Shown: positions 10,896 through 23,485, counted from the stretch's first letter. The stretch is 64,000 nt of DNA from Chrysemys picta bellii (GCF_011386835.1 NC_088795.1:114469434-114533433), one strand, 5' to 3'. The notes: a model not told the origin generated them from the sequence alone. Numbers and translations are program-made.

Positions 10896-12768
10896 TAGTA
10901 TATGACAGACATGTAAATGATGAGTCAATGTCATAACAATCTCCCATATTAGATCTAGAAAATTGCATAAAAGTCAGCTGTGATTCTTCTCCATGACTTA
11001 TATTCAACTTTGAATATAGCTTGGATTTGAGGTTTGGTATGTCTTGTGAACATTGCAATGGGTGAAGGATATTTGCATAGCTATAAAACGTTCTGACCTT
11101 CCATGAACTACTCTTTTTCCAAACAGCCTTCCTCTCTCCATGTCCCAATTGGCTGAGCATAGCTCTTAGAGTTTGAGTTCCAGTGCTAATACAGTACTTA
11201 GGTTTACAAATTTAGAATTTGCTTTCCATTAGTAGTCCCTTTGCTTATAATTAATTTTTCCTTCGAATTGCCTACTAATAAGCTTGTCCACTAGAGTATT
11301 CATGGAAACCAAACACAAAAGAAGTGTGAGGCAAATAGCATTATCAAAGTGACTATTTTTTTCATGGAAAACTTTTTTACTATATTCTCTAACCTGTACA
11401 CATGCGTAACTAATCAATTTTAAAGTTGTTCTGGCCTGGTATTTACTTGCTCTTTCTCATTACTTGTTCCCAAGGATTATTAATCATGAAAAAAAGTTTT
11501 TGTTTTAATAAAAGTCAGTGGACCAAATTCTGATCTTATTTACACTGTTACAAATCCAGTAACGCCATCTAGGCCAACCTGCACTAGTATTCCTGAGATT
11601 AGAATCTGATTTATTTACTGATTATTTGAGAGCTTGACTGTGTTTATGTGGGAATTATTGGGATTTTTACTACTAACTTCAGTGGTAGCAGACTTTTTAT
11701 GTTGTTTTATGTTGTTTCGATTAATTTTTCAAATGAAGAAATACCCCATTTTTTGTTTGCTTTATTCTTATTTTAAAATATGCATCACCATTCCCTTTTC
11801 CTTTGACTCTCTTGGGTTATTCACAATAGCATCCACTGAGGATATAGCGGTTGTGGACTTCCTTCATGACACAAATCTATCAAATATTGCTAACTTGTTT
11901 CTAGGGCCTTTGTGCTGACTATATCTTTATTTGGCATGAACCTCATTTAACTTTCTTTCTTTCTTCTTTTTGCTTTTAGCCTCATGACCTTCACTTTTCA
12001 TTTTCATGAGGACACAACCACACAGTTTTACATCAGCACATTCATTCCCAGCTATTAGTCCTCTTTTCTTTCCAAAGGCAGATTATATAGCTCCTAAAAA
12101 CACCTACCTTCAATTCCTGCTCCTCTTCACCACATTTTAAAAGAACAGAACAAATAAATATATTTATCACAGGTTTAAAATCTTTTACAGTAATAGGACT
12201 AGCAACAATTTTCTCCAAATACAAGGCACGTGTGACTTGAATATTTAGATTTTAATGATATTTGGATTTGGTGAGGATGGGTGAAAATTGAGAACAGAAT
12301 CTAGAGATGGAAAACATCTGTTAAGTCATATAATCTATTACCAGCCTAGACAGGATTGTTTCTTTTGCACACTAACTAATATTTAATCCTATCTAATTTG
12401 AAATGTGTGAGCTTAGTTTTTAAATAACTGAATTCATATTTTGATGTCTTTGTATCTAATAGGACTTACATATGAACTGTGATGGACAAGGTGCTGAGGT
12501 CACCATCATGCCAAGAGCTTCAGAAAAAAAGTGGGAGAACAGAGATTTTTTTTTTCATTTGTAAATATCATGAGTGTCTATATCCTTTGTGAGAGAGTGA
12601 CAGAACACAGCAGCACAAGGTTGGCTTTGGCTAGTACAGCAGAAGCACTTTAAAAAAAATCAGCGTTTGCCATTTGTGGCTATAGGTATTTATCGCTTGT
12701 CCTACATCTGGGGAGAAACCGTACTGTCTCAGATATCATTGTATCATAACTGTACGCAAATAGAATCA
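10896..12768. other. No recognisable gene; AT-rich unique DNA
   Basis: No family motif occurs in the short frames here (for example 11634-11918, a hydrophobic AT-driven frame). I see no RNA gene or clear repeat end. Confidence 0.4.
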
Positions 12769-12940
12769 TAGAATATCAGGGTTGGAAAGGACCTCAGGAG
12801 GTCATCTAGTCCATCCCCCTGCTCAAAGCAGGACCAATTCCCAACTAAATCATCCCAGCCAGGGCTTTGTCAAGCCTGTCCTTAAAAACCTAAAAAAACC
12901 TTAAAAAAATACTCTCTAGTTGGTCTGGTCTGTATTGATG
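12769..12940 (-). mobile_element. CR1 LINE 3' UTR fragment
   Basis: The plus strand begins AATCATAGAATATCAGGGTT, then GGACCTCAGGAGGTCATCTA and CATCCCAGCCAGGGCTTTG. This is the inverse of the CR1 3' end, which finishes in ATTCTATGATT repeats. The element therefore lies on the minus strand with its 3' end at about 12769. Only the UTR is present. Confidence 0.8.
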
Positions 12941-14200
12941 GATTGGCAGCTGGAATTCCACACACAAAATAGCAGCAGCGATAGTGAGTTACTATGCTTC
13001 TGTTATCTCTTTAGGTTCTTACAACGGCACCCATCACTCCAGTATCTCAGCACCTACTAGGCTTTTCATTTTGGGGGGATTCTGCTCTGCTTTTCTCTTC
13101 AGGGGGTGAAGGGCTATTACGTCTTTGGCTCATGTGTGAGTGTGCAGGGAAGAAGTGGGGAGGGCACAAGGTAGCTCCCTCATGCCCTTGTGCATTGTAG
13201 CTGTGTCCCTGGTGGGATTTCAGGGGCTGCTCCTTCAGTACAACTAGGGGTGAAAATCACCTGAAAAGGGACAGAGAGGAGTTAGGCCAAGCTCCTCCCC
13301 CTGCCTCAGCTCACAAACAGCACAATCTGCATGAACTTCCCCATACACCTAGGAGCTCAGGGAATTCCTGAGGTGCAATTCCTCAGTTCTCCCTGAGGCT
13401 GTGTGGCTGCACACCACCCCAAATACAAGGCTGTAATTAAATGGCCCAACCTAGCTCTCAAGGAAGTCTTAATGGTGTAAGAGAAAGTAGTGCTCCACTT
13501 AGCAAGTCATATCTTGCGCTGCCTTTTCCTTGTTGCTGGGGGGGATCCAAACATGGGGAAAGACCATGCCTGAAAGCTATCAACTTGTCTCCATTCCCCT
13601 CAGGAAAACTCAGTTTAGGGGAATTTGGTCACCAGAGATCACGCAGGCACTGAATCTAGTTAGGTTGTAGCTGTTCTTTGGCACTTTGTACTTCCTGCTG
13701 CTATGATTCAAATTTTTCAGATTATGATAACCATAGCTCTCTGGACCTAGATGTAATAATAGCCTCTCTGGAATTCAACATAAATTCAAAACTAAGCTTG
13801 AACAGCAGTGACTGTAGAGGCAGGAAGCTGAGTTTTGGGACTCTGACTGACTAAGAACATCCAGTGGTAAACACTGTCCTGACTGACATGCTGAATGCAT
13901 TAAATAACCTTGTGGTGTTCCATTATCATTAATTTGCTTCTGCCTAAACCTGTCTGTTAGTCCTCATACTACAGCACTGCAGAGACAGACAGCCCTCCGC
14001 ATGCTCTCCTACATCCCTGCACAACTCCCTATAATGAAACCGGATGTTTACTGAGGGAGTTTCCAGTTGTTATAATGAGTTAGGACTGTATTTAGGAGGA
14101 CTGCACAGATTTCCCCGCAGACAGCAAGAGTGGCTTTCAGTGAAGGCAGCAACAGCAGACTGCTTCCACTTTCTGCCAGTACCTAGAACAGAGTTGGGAA
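12941..14200. other. No recognisable gene; moderately GC-rich stretch
   Basis: The stretch 13060-13640 is richer in GC than its surroundings and may be an old LTR or MITE, but I can place no ends. The frame 13441-13653 has no family motif. Confidence 0.3.
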
Positions 14201-14208
14201 ATGAATAC

Positions 14209-14656
14209 TGTAACAGGACGGTCTGCCCCTTTATGGGCCAGGGGAGCAGCTCACCCTGTTCTGGAGAGGAGTCCAGCACGCAGGTGCCGGGAATCACCTG
14301 ACCTACCTGGACAGCATTTAGTGATTGGTTTGGATGATTCCCAGTTGGAGCACATAAAGGAGGGCTCCAGCTCCATGTGGTTGCTTGGGACCAGGAGAGG
14401 GCTGGGAGTTCACTCTTTTGTGGCTGCAGCAGAAGGCTGTGAGAGGGCAAGCTAGCCCTGCAGACCTCCCTAGGCTGGGGATGGTCCAGCCCATTAAACT
14501 ACTAAAAAGCCCCGCAATCTCAGTCAAGAAGAGGACTGTTGTTTTTTGTTATTATTCCGCTAAAGAATAAACAGAGCTCTGAGGAAAGCACTACAAACTG
14601 AACTGGGCATAACTGATTGTTTGTCCCAGATGGGTGACTGGGTCCACCAACCAACA
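14209..14656 (+). mobile_element. Solo LTR with 5-bp target duplication
   Basis: The segment starts TGTAACAGG and ends CCAACCAACA, that is TG...CA. It is flanked by AATAC at 14204-14208 and 14657-14661. Inside are a TATA-like ACATAAAGG near 14351 and a polyadenylation signal AATAAA at 14566-14571, which sets the plus orientation. At 448 bp with no internal coding region it is a solitary LTR left by recombination. A 5-bp duplication fits several retrovirus-like or Gypsy-type groups, and I cannot choose between them. Confidence 0.8.
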
Positions 14657-14727
14657 AATACAAAATGGCTGACTTAGATACAGGGGATCACTAATTTTGT
14701 CTGGGATAACAAGATTAAGTTACCTTA

Positions 14728-14916
14728 AAAAGAACAGGAGTACTTGTGGCACCTTAGAGACTAACAAATTTATTAGAGCATAAGCTTTCGTGCATCCGAA
14801 GAAGTGGGCTGTAGTCCATGAAAGCTTATGCTCTAATAAATTTGTTAGTCTCTAAGGTGCCACAAGTACTCCTGTTCTTTTTGCGGATACAGACTAACAC
14901 GGCTGCTACTCTGAAA
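14728..14916. mobile_element. Fold-back retroposon 'GCATAAGCTTTCGTG' family, copy 1
   Basis: This is a nearly perfect long inverted repeat: arm AAAGAACAGGAGTACTTGTG to TAAGCTTTCGTG, a short centre, then the inverse arm. It ends in GCGGATACAGACTAACACGG and CTGCTACTCTGAAA. A perfect 12-bp duplication, TAAGTTACCTTA, lies at 14716-14727 and 14917-14928. Such long duplications point to endonuclease-primed retroposition rather than cut-and-paste. The sequence 14796-14833 looks like a hammerhead ribozyme core (separate entry). There is no coding capacity. Confidence 0.8.
14796..14833 (+). ncRNA. Hammerhead-ribozyme-like core in fold-back retroposon
   Basis: The order of parts matches a hammerhead core. 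CCGAAGA stands for CUGANGA; a stem GTGGGC/GTCCAT is closed by TGTA; then GAAA; then a 3-bp stem AGC/GCT closed by TTAT; then C as the predicted cleavage nucleotide at 14833. Departures from the consensus are C in place of U4 and one extra A before the second stem. Stem I is not obvious. The copy is probably inactive. Penelope-like retroelements are known to carry minimal hammerheads with a very short stem III, and this similarity is the basis of the call. Confidence 0.4.
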
Positions 14917-14928
14917 TAAGTTACCTTA

Positions 14929-15224
14929 GTGTACATAGTATTCCCTATATTTAGGATAGAGAACAATACCTGGTGAATATTGTGAATGCTGTAATAACTG
15001 GAAACCTTGCAGTTTTTTAATTAATAAAGGCAATTGAAAGGTTTTAGGGAGAGTTCTGTACAATAGGTCATGTAACTGAGAGTCTGAATCCAGCCTGAGA
15101 TTATTGGGGTGCTCTTGGCAGACTGACAGACCTTTCTGTAATCATGTGTGCTGTGTTCTTCAAGAGCATATAGGAAATCTAGCAGTCAATTTGCAAATAC
15201 TTAAAATCATCAGACTATGGGACT
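14929..15224. other. No recognisable gene
   Basis: Short unique stretch between the fold-back retroposon and the minus-strand CR1. Nothing recognised. Confidence 0.35.
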
Positions 15225-16995
15225 TGACATGCCAGTTCAGTTCATTTAGTCCAATATCCTGACTCTGACCAGTACTAGATGCTTCAGAGGAAGGTACAAG
15301 AAACCCGGAAGGGCACAATTAAGGACTAATTTCTCCAACAGTTGGTGGTTGCTTGTGTCCTGAAGTATAAGAGATTATAGCCAATCTATTTTCATTCAGA
15401 TCATGTTCATCACCAGTTTTTGGACTGCTTTTGTTGCTGCTATTCCTCATAAGAAATAAGGTGACCAGACAGAACATAGTATTGTAGACAAGGGTACACA
15501 GCATTTTATACAGTGGCAGTATAACTCTGTCAGTTTCTGTCCCATTCTTTATACAGCCCATCATTTTGGTTGTTCTTTTGACTGCTGTTGTACACCGAGC
15601 TGAGGTTTTCACTCAAATATTTGCAGTGCCACCCAGATTTTTGTCATGAGTCATTACAATTAATTTAGAATTTAGCAATTTGTATGAATAGTTTAAATCA
15701 GGTGTCGGCAACCTTCAGCACGCGGCCCATCAGGTAATCTGCTGGCGGACCGCGAGACATTTTGTTTACATTGACCGTCCGCAGGCACGGCCCCCTGCAG
15801 CTCCCAGAGGCCACAGTTCGTCGTTCCCGGCCAATGGGAGCTGCAGGCGGCCGTGCCTTCGGACGGTCAATGTAAACAAAATGTCTCACAGCCCACCAGC
15901 GGATTACCTGATGGGCCACGTGCTGAAGGTTGCTAACCCTTGGTTTAAATTATCCAATGTACCCTGCATTTGAATTTCAGCTTCCATACTGCTATGCAAG
16001 CACTGGCTTTAAGTCCTTCTGAAGTTTGTTGTATATCTTCTCTTATTTTGACTAAATAATTTTGTCATCTGAAAATTTTGACATCTGACTGTTTGCCTCC
16101 TTTTCCAGATAAATATATTAAGCTCAAGTCCTAACACACAATGGCATAGCATCTCACTGTTAACTTGTTCTCGTATTAAAAATTGGCCATATTTTTTGTG
16201 TTTTAGCCGGTATCTGAACCACAACAGAACTTTAACTCCCACCCCAGGACTACTTAGTTTTTCACAAGAGGCTATTAAGAAAACTTTCTCAATGGCATTT
16301 TGAAAGCCTAAATACTTTTTATGTGCCAGGTCCTCCTCTATCCACTGATTGATTGACATTCTCACTGAATTACAATAGTCTAGAGAAGAACAATTTTCCT
16401 TTGCAGAAGTTGTGCTGTTTGTCTTGCTCAAGCTGATGTTTTATCATTCTAATGATTGTTTCAACCAATTTGCCTGGTACTGAAGTTAAAGAGCCCCAGT
16501 GTGTAATTTTCAAGAACTTCCCTAGTATATATTTGTGATCCCGCAATCCTGTGGTATAGTAGCTGATTTTAACGAGTGCATGTAAGCAGTTGAGCTGCTG
16601 TATTCTTGCAGAACTCTTGGATGAATGCCATCAGTCCAGTTGATTTAGTGCACTTTAATTTATCAGTTTATTGTAGCATTTCCTCTTTTGACAGCTCAGT
16701 CTGACAGTGCCTCATCTTTATTACCTGGAAAGAGGAGGCCTTTTCTGTGGTCAAGACTGATGTGCAATCTTAGGTATACTGTAATGCCATTTCCCAATGT
16801 CTACAACTTAATTTCTCTTTACGGGCTGTCTTTCCTGTACAGTTTATGGCCAAGTACTATATTATCCCATTAACTTGTGATTCTGCCATGTTTCTGAAAA
16901 AGAGCCCGTTCCATTGCCAGACAGCCTAGTTAACCTGTTTCTGCTTTGACACTTCTTGCATTGGTAAACAGACAATTATAGTTTTCTTATTGGCA
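15225..16995 (-). mobile_element. Decayed CR1 LINE with endonuclease and reverse-transcriptase remnants
   Basis: Read on the minus strand from 16995 downwards: CLFTNARSV (start of the CR1 endonuclease) and LYRKDSP. Next is SVPGKLVETII (upstream of the reverse transcriptase), then KYLGFQNAIEKV for the palm motif and VLGLELNIFI for the VLGP block. FQMTKLF stands for FADDTKL, followed by LGGTANI then KTSARCTTAVKRTTKMMGC. The 3' UTR wording ends near 15225. The catalytic Asp residues are lost and stops abound. The middle of the endonuclease is deleted. A hAT miniature element at 15699-15942 splits it, yet the reading order continues across that insertion, so it is one ancient copy. Confidence 0.75.
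15699..15942. mobile_element. Palindromic miniature hAT element with 8-bp duplication
   Basis: Ends are CAGGTGTCGGCAACCTTCAG and CTGAAGGTTGCTAACCCTTG. The whole 244 bp folds on itself around 15830; for example, ACGGTCAATGTAAACAAAAT in the right arm matches its inverse in the left arm. A perfect 8-bp duplication, GTTTAAAT, lies at 15691-15698 and 15943-15950. The GC content is much higher than in the surrounding DNA. It is inserted in the minus-strand CR1 and is younger than it. No transposase. Confidence 0.85.
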
Positions 16996-17314
16996 ATGTA
17001 CCTGTTCTTATTTAACTCCTTTTTCTGACAACCTGAGTTCTGTGATATCATCCTGTTACAGTGGAACGGTAGTTTCTGAGCTGTCCTTTACTAGATGAAG
17101 AGTTACCGTTGTATTCCTGACATCCTTTGCAGATATCTGTCTGACCCAAGTATTCCTCTGCCTCTTCAGCATTTTCCCAGCTCCTTGTTTTAATAATCCT
17201 CCCCCCACACAACCTATAAATGTTATGTACCAGCAGCCTGGTTACATTTTGGTTAAGGTGGAGACCTTTCCATTACTACAGGTTTTCTCCCCAACGGTAC
17301 TTCATTGTCTAATA
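16996..17314. other. No recognisable gene; possible 5' extension of the CR1
   Basis: This may contain more of the decayed minus-strand CR1, but I can match no motif here. Confidence 0.3.
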
Positions 17315-17440
17315 CAGGGATCAGCAACTTTTGGCATGTGGCCCGCCAGGGAGCCACGATCGGCCGAACCTGTGGATGCGGCAGGTAAACAAACCGGCCT
17401 GGCCTCTGGCGGGCCGCATGCCAAAAGTTGCCTATCCCTG
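17315..17440. mobile_element. Miniature hAT element, 8-bp duplication
   Basis: Ends are CAGGGATCAGCAACTTTTGG and CCAAAAGTTGCCTATCCCTG. The flanking 8-bp direct repeat is GTCTAATA at 17307-17314 and 17441-17448. The interior (GGCCCGCCAGGGAGCCAC) is GC-rich. The terminal sequence is of the same type as at 15699 and 38140, so one hAT transposase family probably moved all three. Confidence 0.85.
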
Positions 17441-17448
17441 GTCTAATA

Positions 17449-20175
17449 GGTGTAAACATTTCCTGTTTACACCATCTTCTCATCTGTTCCCTGAGACCCT
17501 GAAGTTCTCCTACATAGCTGGCCTGTTAATACTGGAAGCATTTAGGTAGAAAGCTGCTGAAGATGCTCTGGGTTTAAGCCTTTTCCCTAGTAATCTGAAT
17601 TTAACTTCCATGACCTCTCTCCTGTATTTGCCTATGTCATTTTGATTAATATATACCATGATAATGGGATCCTCCCTAGCACTCAAAATCACATTTTTAA
17701 AGTGCTAGTTGCCTTTTTACATGAAATATATTTTCAGGCATTTAGGATTTAATAAATATTTTGTGGTAATAGAAAATATAATCTAAATTTTCAAATAATA
17801 CCGCAAATAACAGCTTTTAATGGCAAAGTCAGCTGAATGCCAAAAGCGTATGTGAGAACAAGATGGCATCATTTCCTGTAAAACCTATTACTACGTAGGG
17901 AAAATTGTCACTTATCCCAACACAGGCTGTGCAAAGATCAATGTTTACACTTCTTTGAATCACATATGAAACAAACGATGTGAAGAGAAGATTCACCATC
18001 TATTTAAAAACACCGGTTTCTATTTTGGACATAACATGTAAAATTTCTGTTTAGCAATTTCAGTTAATTGTTGGATTAACATTTTTGGGAACAGATTGCA
18101 AACTTCAAAATGGAAAAGATCATTTTAGGGAGGGAACCAAGGCAGCTGTCAGTGAGCAAAAATTAACATAAATTTGCATAACAGATGTACAGTAAGGTGT
18201 CTATGACAGACAATCACTGAATATTAATGATACAGACCACGACATCATTTGCGTAAATGCTGTCTGCTGGGTATTGAAGCTGCTGCGCTATTTGCAGAAG
18301 ACAAAGGAGCACAGAGCTGAACAGATGCACCAAATACATCGATGCATCTTAATTTATGACATCCTCATGAAAGACCTTGTGGTGCGATTTCAGGTTTTAT
18401 TACAAATAATTCAGAGATAAAGGAACTCCGTAATTATCCTTTCCACTCCAGTCAGTTCTTTCAAAGGGGGAGGGGGCTCATTTGTGATGACTATTGTGAT
18501 GTATTTGTGTGAAAATCATCCTTATTAAAAAAAACATTACTGAAAGTCAAATATTCAGCATTTAATAAAAGGTCACCATATTAACAGGCTGCATGACACC
18601 TGCCTCCTGAAGAACCATCACCACGACCCCTTGAGTTCTACATCAGACAATTTTACCATGTGGCTCAACTGTTCTTGCAAGAAGCAAAAATGTAAAAGAG
18701 GGTAGCACTGATTTATGCAATCAACAAATTCTTCACCCTGGTTTTTCAGTACACCTCAAAGGCTTTAACAACTGGTTATGTGTGGCATTTGATCATATGC
18801 GTTCAATATGCCACTGCAACCCACAGAGCATTTAGAGGCATCAATTGCATGTACTGTACAATATACTGAACCCAATATCCTACCAGCTATACAAATTGAA
18901 GTACGGTAGTTTATTTATGTTCCAGTAGCACCTAGAGGCAAAGTCATTGGGCCACTATTATATAATGCTATAAGGACAATGAGTGGGAAAGGAGAAAAGC
19001 AGCAGAAATGTAAGGCAAGGATAGAAAAATGGAGAAAAGCAGAGAATGCTTCTGTACTATGCTGTTAATTCATTCTCTTTTTAATGGATTCCCCTCCAAG
19101 CCTGTGCTACCGTCAACAAATGAATTGCTGACATGATGGATCAGCAGTAGCTCACATACAGTAATACGCACATAGTGTTCAATTTTGTCCTTGCTAGCTA
19201 ATCAGTAGCAGCCATATTTTTTCTTTCAAGGGATTTCCTCTTCCCTATAGAACAACAGGGAAAATAGTCTAGTAATCACCTTGCTTATGCTCAGTATTTG
19301 ATCCACCATTTTCACATGCATTTCACTCAGAATTCTTAGCTGATCCTTAATCCAGTTACCTGATAATGGCCTTTCAAGGCACCAAAGAGCTATAGGTTCC
19401 ATTGTGAAACTGAATGGAATGTGAAAACCCATGAAGTTTATTATGCCTATAAGGGCCATATGGGTATTATTTTATTGAACACCCAGTGTATGCCCATAGG
19501 GCAGTTAACACCTTATTTCACGTTTTGTAAATCGGCAAGAGTGGAATAACTGCAGTTTTATGTATTTCTGCTCAATTTTACACTTGAGATTCCTTTTAAA
19601 AATGTCCTAAAACAATATAAGAGCATCTTAGTAAGAGGAGCATAGTCAATGCATAATAAATTAAGCTGAGCAGTAGCTAAAATAGATTTTCTTCCTTTGC
19701 TGCAAGTCTTACTAGATCACATCCCAAAAAACACCGCAACACATTTCAATAAACAAAAGTTTCAGTAATCTCTCCAAGTAAGCTTTCAAAGTGAGGTCAC
19801 GTTATAAGCTGAATCCTGAAGCTTTGGCAAACTCAATGAGAGTTTTGCCTGAGCAAGTGCTGTCAAATTTGACTCTTTATATTTTGGATAGACCTATATG
19901 CTGTTCAGTCTGGATGTCTGTACGGTTCCAGCAAAACTGAACTCCATAGCTGAGAAACATAAAAACTGAAGAGTCAGCTCAGTAACTCATGTGAGAAAAT
20001 CTTAGGGCAGCCCAACAGCTTGACTCAGCAAATCTCCAAATGCAGCCAAGACCATGAGGAATTGAAAGGGATGTAAAATAAACTAACAAAGGCCTTATAA
20101 GCAAGAAAACAACGTAAAAAATAATATCACCAATCAGGAAGCCAACGGTGCTGTTTTAAAGGAGGAAAATGTATT
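17449..20175. other. Unique DNA; candidate conserved non-coding block inside
   Basis: No gene or clear mobile element. The part about 17740-18440 is free of recognised repeats and has balanced, non-repetitive composition. It includes short homeobox-like ATTA/TAAT clusters and TTTGCATA/ATTTGCATAAC wording. A remnant of the MIR/L2-type tail (TTTATTTATGTTCCAGTAGC) occurs at 18910-18990, and a small 'AATCCTGAAGC...' MITE piece near 19810-19860. Conservation cannot be judged from this sequence alone. Confidence 0.35.
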
Positions 20176-20462
20176 AGGGTGCGTCTACACTACAATAAAA
20201 AACCCATGGCATCACGTCTCAGAGCCAAGGACTTGGGTTCGTGGGTTCAGACTGTGGGGCTAAAAATAGCAGTGTAGATGTTGTGTCCCTCCCTGAACCC
20301 CCCACCCCCTGTCTCAGAGCTCGGATTCCAGCCCAAGCCCGAATGTCTACACTGCAGTTTTATAGGCCCTCAGTCCAAGCCCTGCAAGCCGGAGTCAGCT
20401 GACCCAGGCCCAGCTGGGCCATGCTGTGCGACTTTGATTGCAGTGTAAACTTCCCCTCAATC
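20176..20462. mobile_element. hAT-like non-autonomous TIR element
   Basis: The left end is AGGGTGCGTCTACACTACAA and the right end is TTGCAGTGTAAACTTCCCCT. Their outer bases are inverse copies, and 'GTCTACACTGC' recurs inside near 20345. The terminal wording resembles the turtle 'tctacact' TIR elements at 47, 34096 and 45327. No target duplication is clear. No coding capacity. Confidence 0.6.
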
Positions 20463-23159
20463 TCTTTTTTGAGACATTTTTCTTAAAGAAGAAATGAGTC
20501 CCACCTAGAAATGGCCTATCGGTGTTAAAAACAGATGGAGGAATAAGATGGAATAACACTGAGACCTGATAGAAGTGAACAATTCTACTGAAGTCAATGG
20601 ATTGGTGCCCTCTGACGTCAGGTCTGAATTTGGCCCAGGATATTTAAGCATCAGCTTGACATTTCTTAAGGATGAATGTGGAAATGTTGCCTGACAGCCT
20701 TGCCAGTAAGCAAGAATGTAGTCGTGTGATTGTGGCACATGTGTCAGAAATACTAAAGATATATATCTGGGTGTTTTCTGCTTAATAGCACTATGCATAA
20801 ATCATTTAGTAGTAATGGGAGATAATTACAAAGGTATCTTACAGATACCCCAAAAAATCACAGGACCTACTAGCAAACCTCAGGCTCTTCTATGATCTTG
20901 GATATGATGGAAAGATGGCAGCTGAGACCAAATATTGACTTTTCCCTTTGAAATAAACAGAAAACTGCTGACATGGTGTCTTTGAAGCATTGGGAGAAAG
21001 GCCAATTGATGCTCTAAGATGTTGTTGAGAAAGATCTCATCTGTATTTGTTTCCCAAAAGGATGCTTAAAACAAGGAGAAAGCCAGGGCTTTTCCAGTAA
21101 TATGAAATATTTAGATATCAGAATTGATTTACATCAAATACAAAGTCATTCCTGCATTATTCCAGTCTAGGACCTTTGAGATCACTTTCATTATACCACA
21201 GAGAGCGATGAGAATGGGTACAAATGTAATACTAATGTGGAACTATCCTATGAAAAAAGACATGAAGGTGGCAATTATACTCGGGAATTATATTGCAAAC
21301 TCTCTGTCCTTAGGATTGGTGAAATACCAAATTGAAATCTCTCATTAAAGGGGAAACATTAACAATTGTTCCCCATCCCTTCCATAAAATAAGTTGGTGT
21401 GTTCACTGCCAGAAAGCACCAGGAGTACTCAGCACACTGAATAACAAGGAGAAGCAAGGTCCTTGAAATAGTTACATGATCAGCCATCGAACAAGATTTG
21501 GAAAGAAGTGTTTCCTTGGTGTCTGACTGACTGAACACATCCCTTTGATGTCACAGAAGGGAATTTTCACCTAGATGAAATAATAATTGAAAACCTAGAG
21601 AAAATAGTGGTGGGAAGGAGGGAAACATAGCCCTGCCATATACCATTAAACTAACCAGCAACAGCTTCATTCTGAAGGGGTAAAACTAGAGATCTATTTG
21701 CCAAATTATTTTGAGTAACAGACAAGTTCATAAAAAATTGATATCTCATGCAATTCATGAACATTATAAAGGGGCTAAATATGATGGCCAAACCTGTTCA
21801 CAAAAATTAATCTGACCAGCTTGATTTGGGACTGTTCAGATCAAGGTTTTTATTTCAATTCATAATACAGATAAGATATTTGCAATAGTCAAATTCCTGC
21901 CCAGACTTCAAACATGCCCAGAATTCCATCATGTTCAGGTCTGAGTTCTTGATTTTATGGCTGATGTCTAACTATGCAGCAGTGAACTGAAGAATGTATG
22001 GTCTTAGTTTATAGTACATGAACTTTGTCTTCAATGATTTTCCATTAGCTCCTTCTCATATTGCGTGATCCTTAAGAGAGTGTATAAACCTTGGATTTTG
22101 TCATTTACACAGGACTGCAGGAGGTCCAGGTCACACTGGCATTGTATGAGATATTGTATGTGATGGTTCAGGTGACAAATTTTTAAGATCTCGGTTTTTG
22201 TTGAAGGGTGGGGGAGAGGTGAAGAGGATGGTAGGAAAAGAATTATATAATTAACTCTCTTTTTTTTTTGCTTGAAGTTAAAATTTATTCTGCATGAGGC
22301 CTTTACACTTCCATTTGTTTCTATGTCAAGAAATGTTTCTTTGAGGATATATTCACTATCATATCAGGCCAGCAGTAATTTTGCTTTTGAAACATTAAGG
22401 GAAGCTAGTAAATGGCAATAAATAAATATTGTATTACATACAGAATTTTACCAATAGATGATGGTCTGGTCATGCTCTCATTGATTTCAGTGCTACAAGA
22501 TTAGGCCTATAGACAATTGTCCAGAAAAAAAATCCATTCTCTTGAGCTTCATATACTTTATGAATTATAGAGAATGTATTCTAAAATAAAACTTCAAAGA
22601 TCAAGATAGGTAGGCTTGGAAAGATTAGATTCTGATTGGTAAATGTTGGTAAACATCTATTTCACCATGCGCAAATATGACAAAAAAAAATGTACATAGA
22701 TGATAGTTGAAATTTGCAGATAGGCAAAATAAGAAAAATGCTGCTTGAGAACTTATTATAGTTTGATTTAAGGATATTTATTTGGTATACTTTGATGTGT
22801 GATGTTGATAATATGTGTTTTAATGGTTATAAAGCTTTAACTTTTTGAATCTCAACCTCTACTGTCATTAAATAATTAGTGTTTCACCTCCCTCCCCTTA
22901 ACTGTGAAAATTTAAATTGATAAAAATAGAAAAAAAATGCTTAAAATGCCTAATTTTGAGCAATTGTGAAAATTTAAATAGCTCAATATACTAAAAAAAT
23001 GCTTATAAATAAACATCAACATTATCCCTTGGAATTATAAAAAATACAAATTTAATTCTGCTAAGCTTAAAGATAGGTCACAAACACTGATAGCTATATA
23101 AAATATTTACAGCAGCATGAGTAATCTTCATCATTCAAGCAAGTGGCCTTTTTGTTGCA
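20463..23159. other. No recognisable gene; AT-rich unique DNA
   Basis: A weak 'TGAAGTCAATGG...GAATTTGGCCCAGG' MITE piece lies at 20589-20640. The rest is unique-looking, with T-rich runs near 22258 and A-rich runs near 22682. Confidence 0.35.
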
Positions 23160-23485
23160 AATTTTCAGACGTGGTCCAGAATTGTTGAAAAAACTAAAAT
23201 TTCATGATTTTTAATAAAAAATTAGAGCTATTTTAATGTGAAATGGGCCTTATTTCATGCTTATATTTGAACAATACCCTCAAGTTTTGAAATTTCAAAT
23301 TGTGAAATTTAATTTCAAAGATTTTTTAACCAAAACATGTAGAGAACTTAATTGTACATGTTTTCGATGCAAAATCAGCTACTTCGTGAAAAATTTGTCA
23401 AAGGTGAAAATGGGTCTCAAAAATGGCCAATCATAAAATTACAAATATTTCATGAAATTTCACAAACATAATTTCATCATTTGTA
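23160..23485. repeat. AT-rich 'TTTCATGAAATTT' fold-back repeat, diverged
   Basis: The stretch is built of AAATTTCA/TGAAATTT-type inverted words (for example near 23285-23315 and 23440-23470). It resembles the fold-back MITE arms at 55672-56082. Ends are not defined, so the assignment is weak. Confidence 0.3.

Noticed and set aside
14200..14660. Host promoter with TATA box and polyadenylation signal
   Set aside because: TG...CA ends and the AATAC duplication identify a solo LTR; the signals belong to it.
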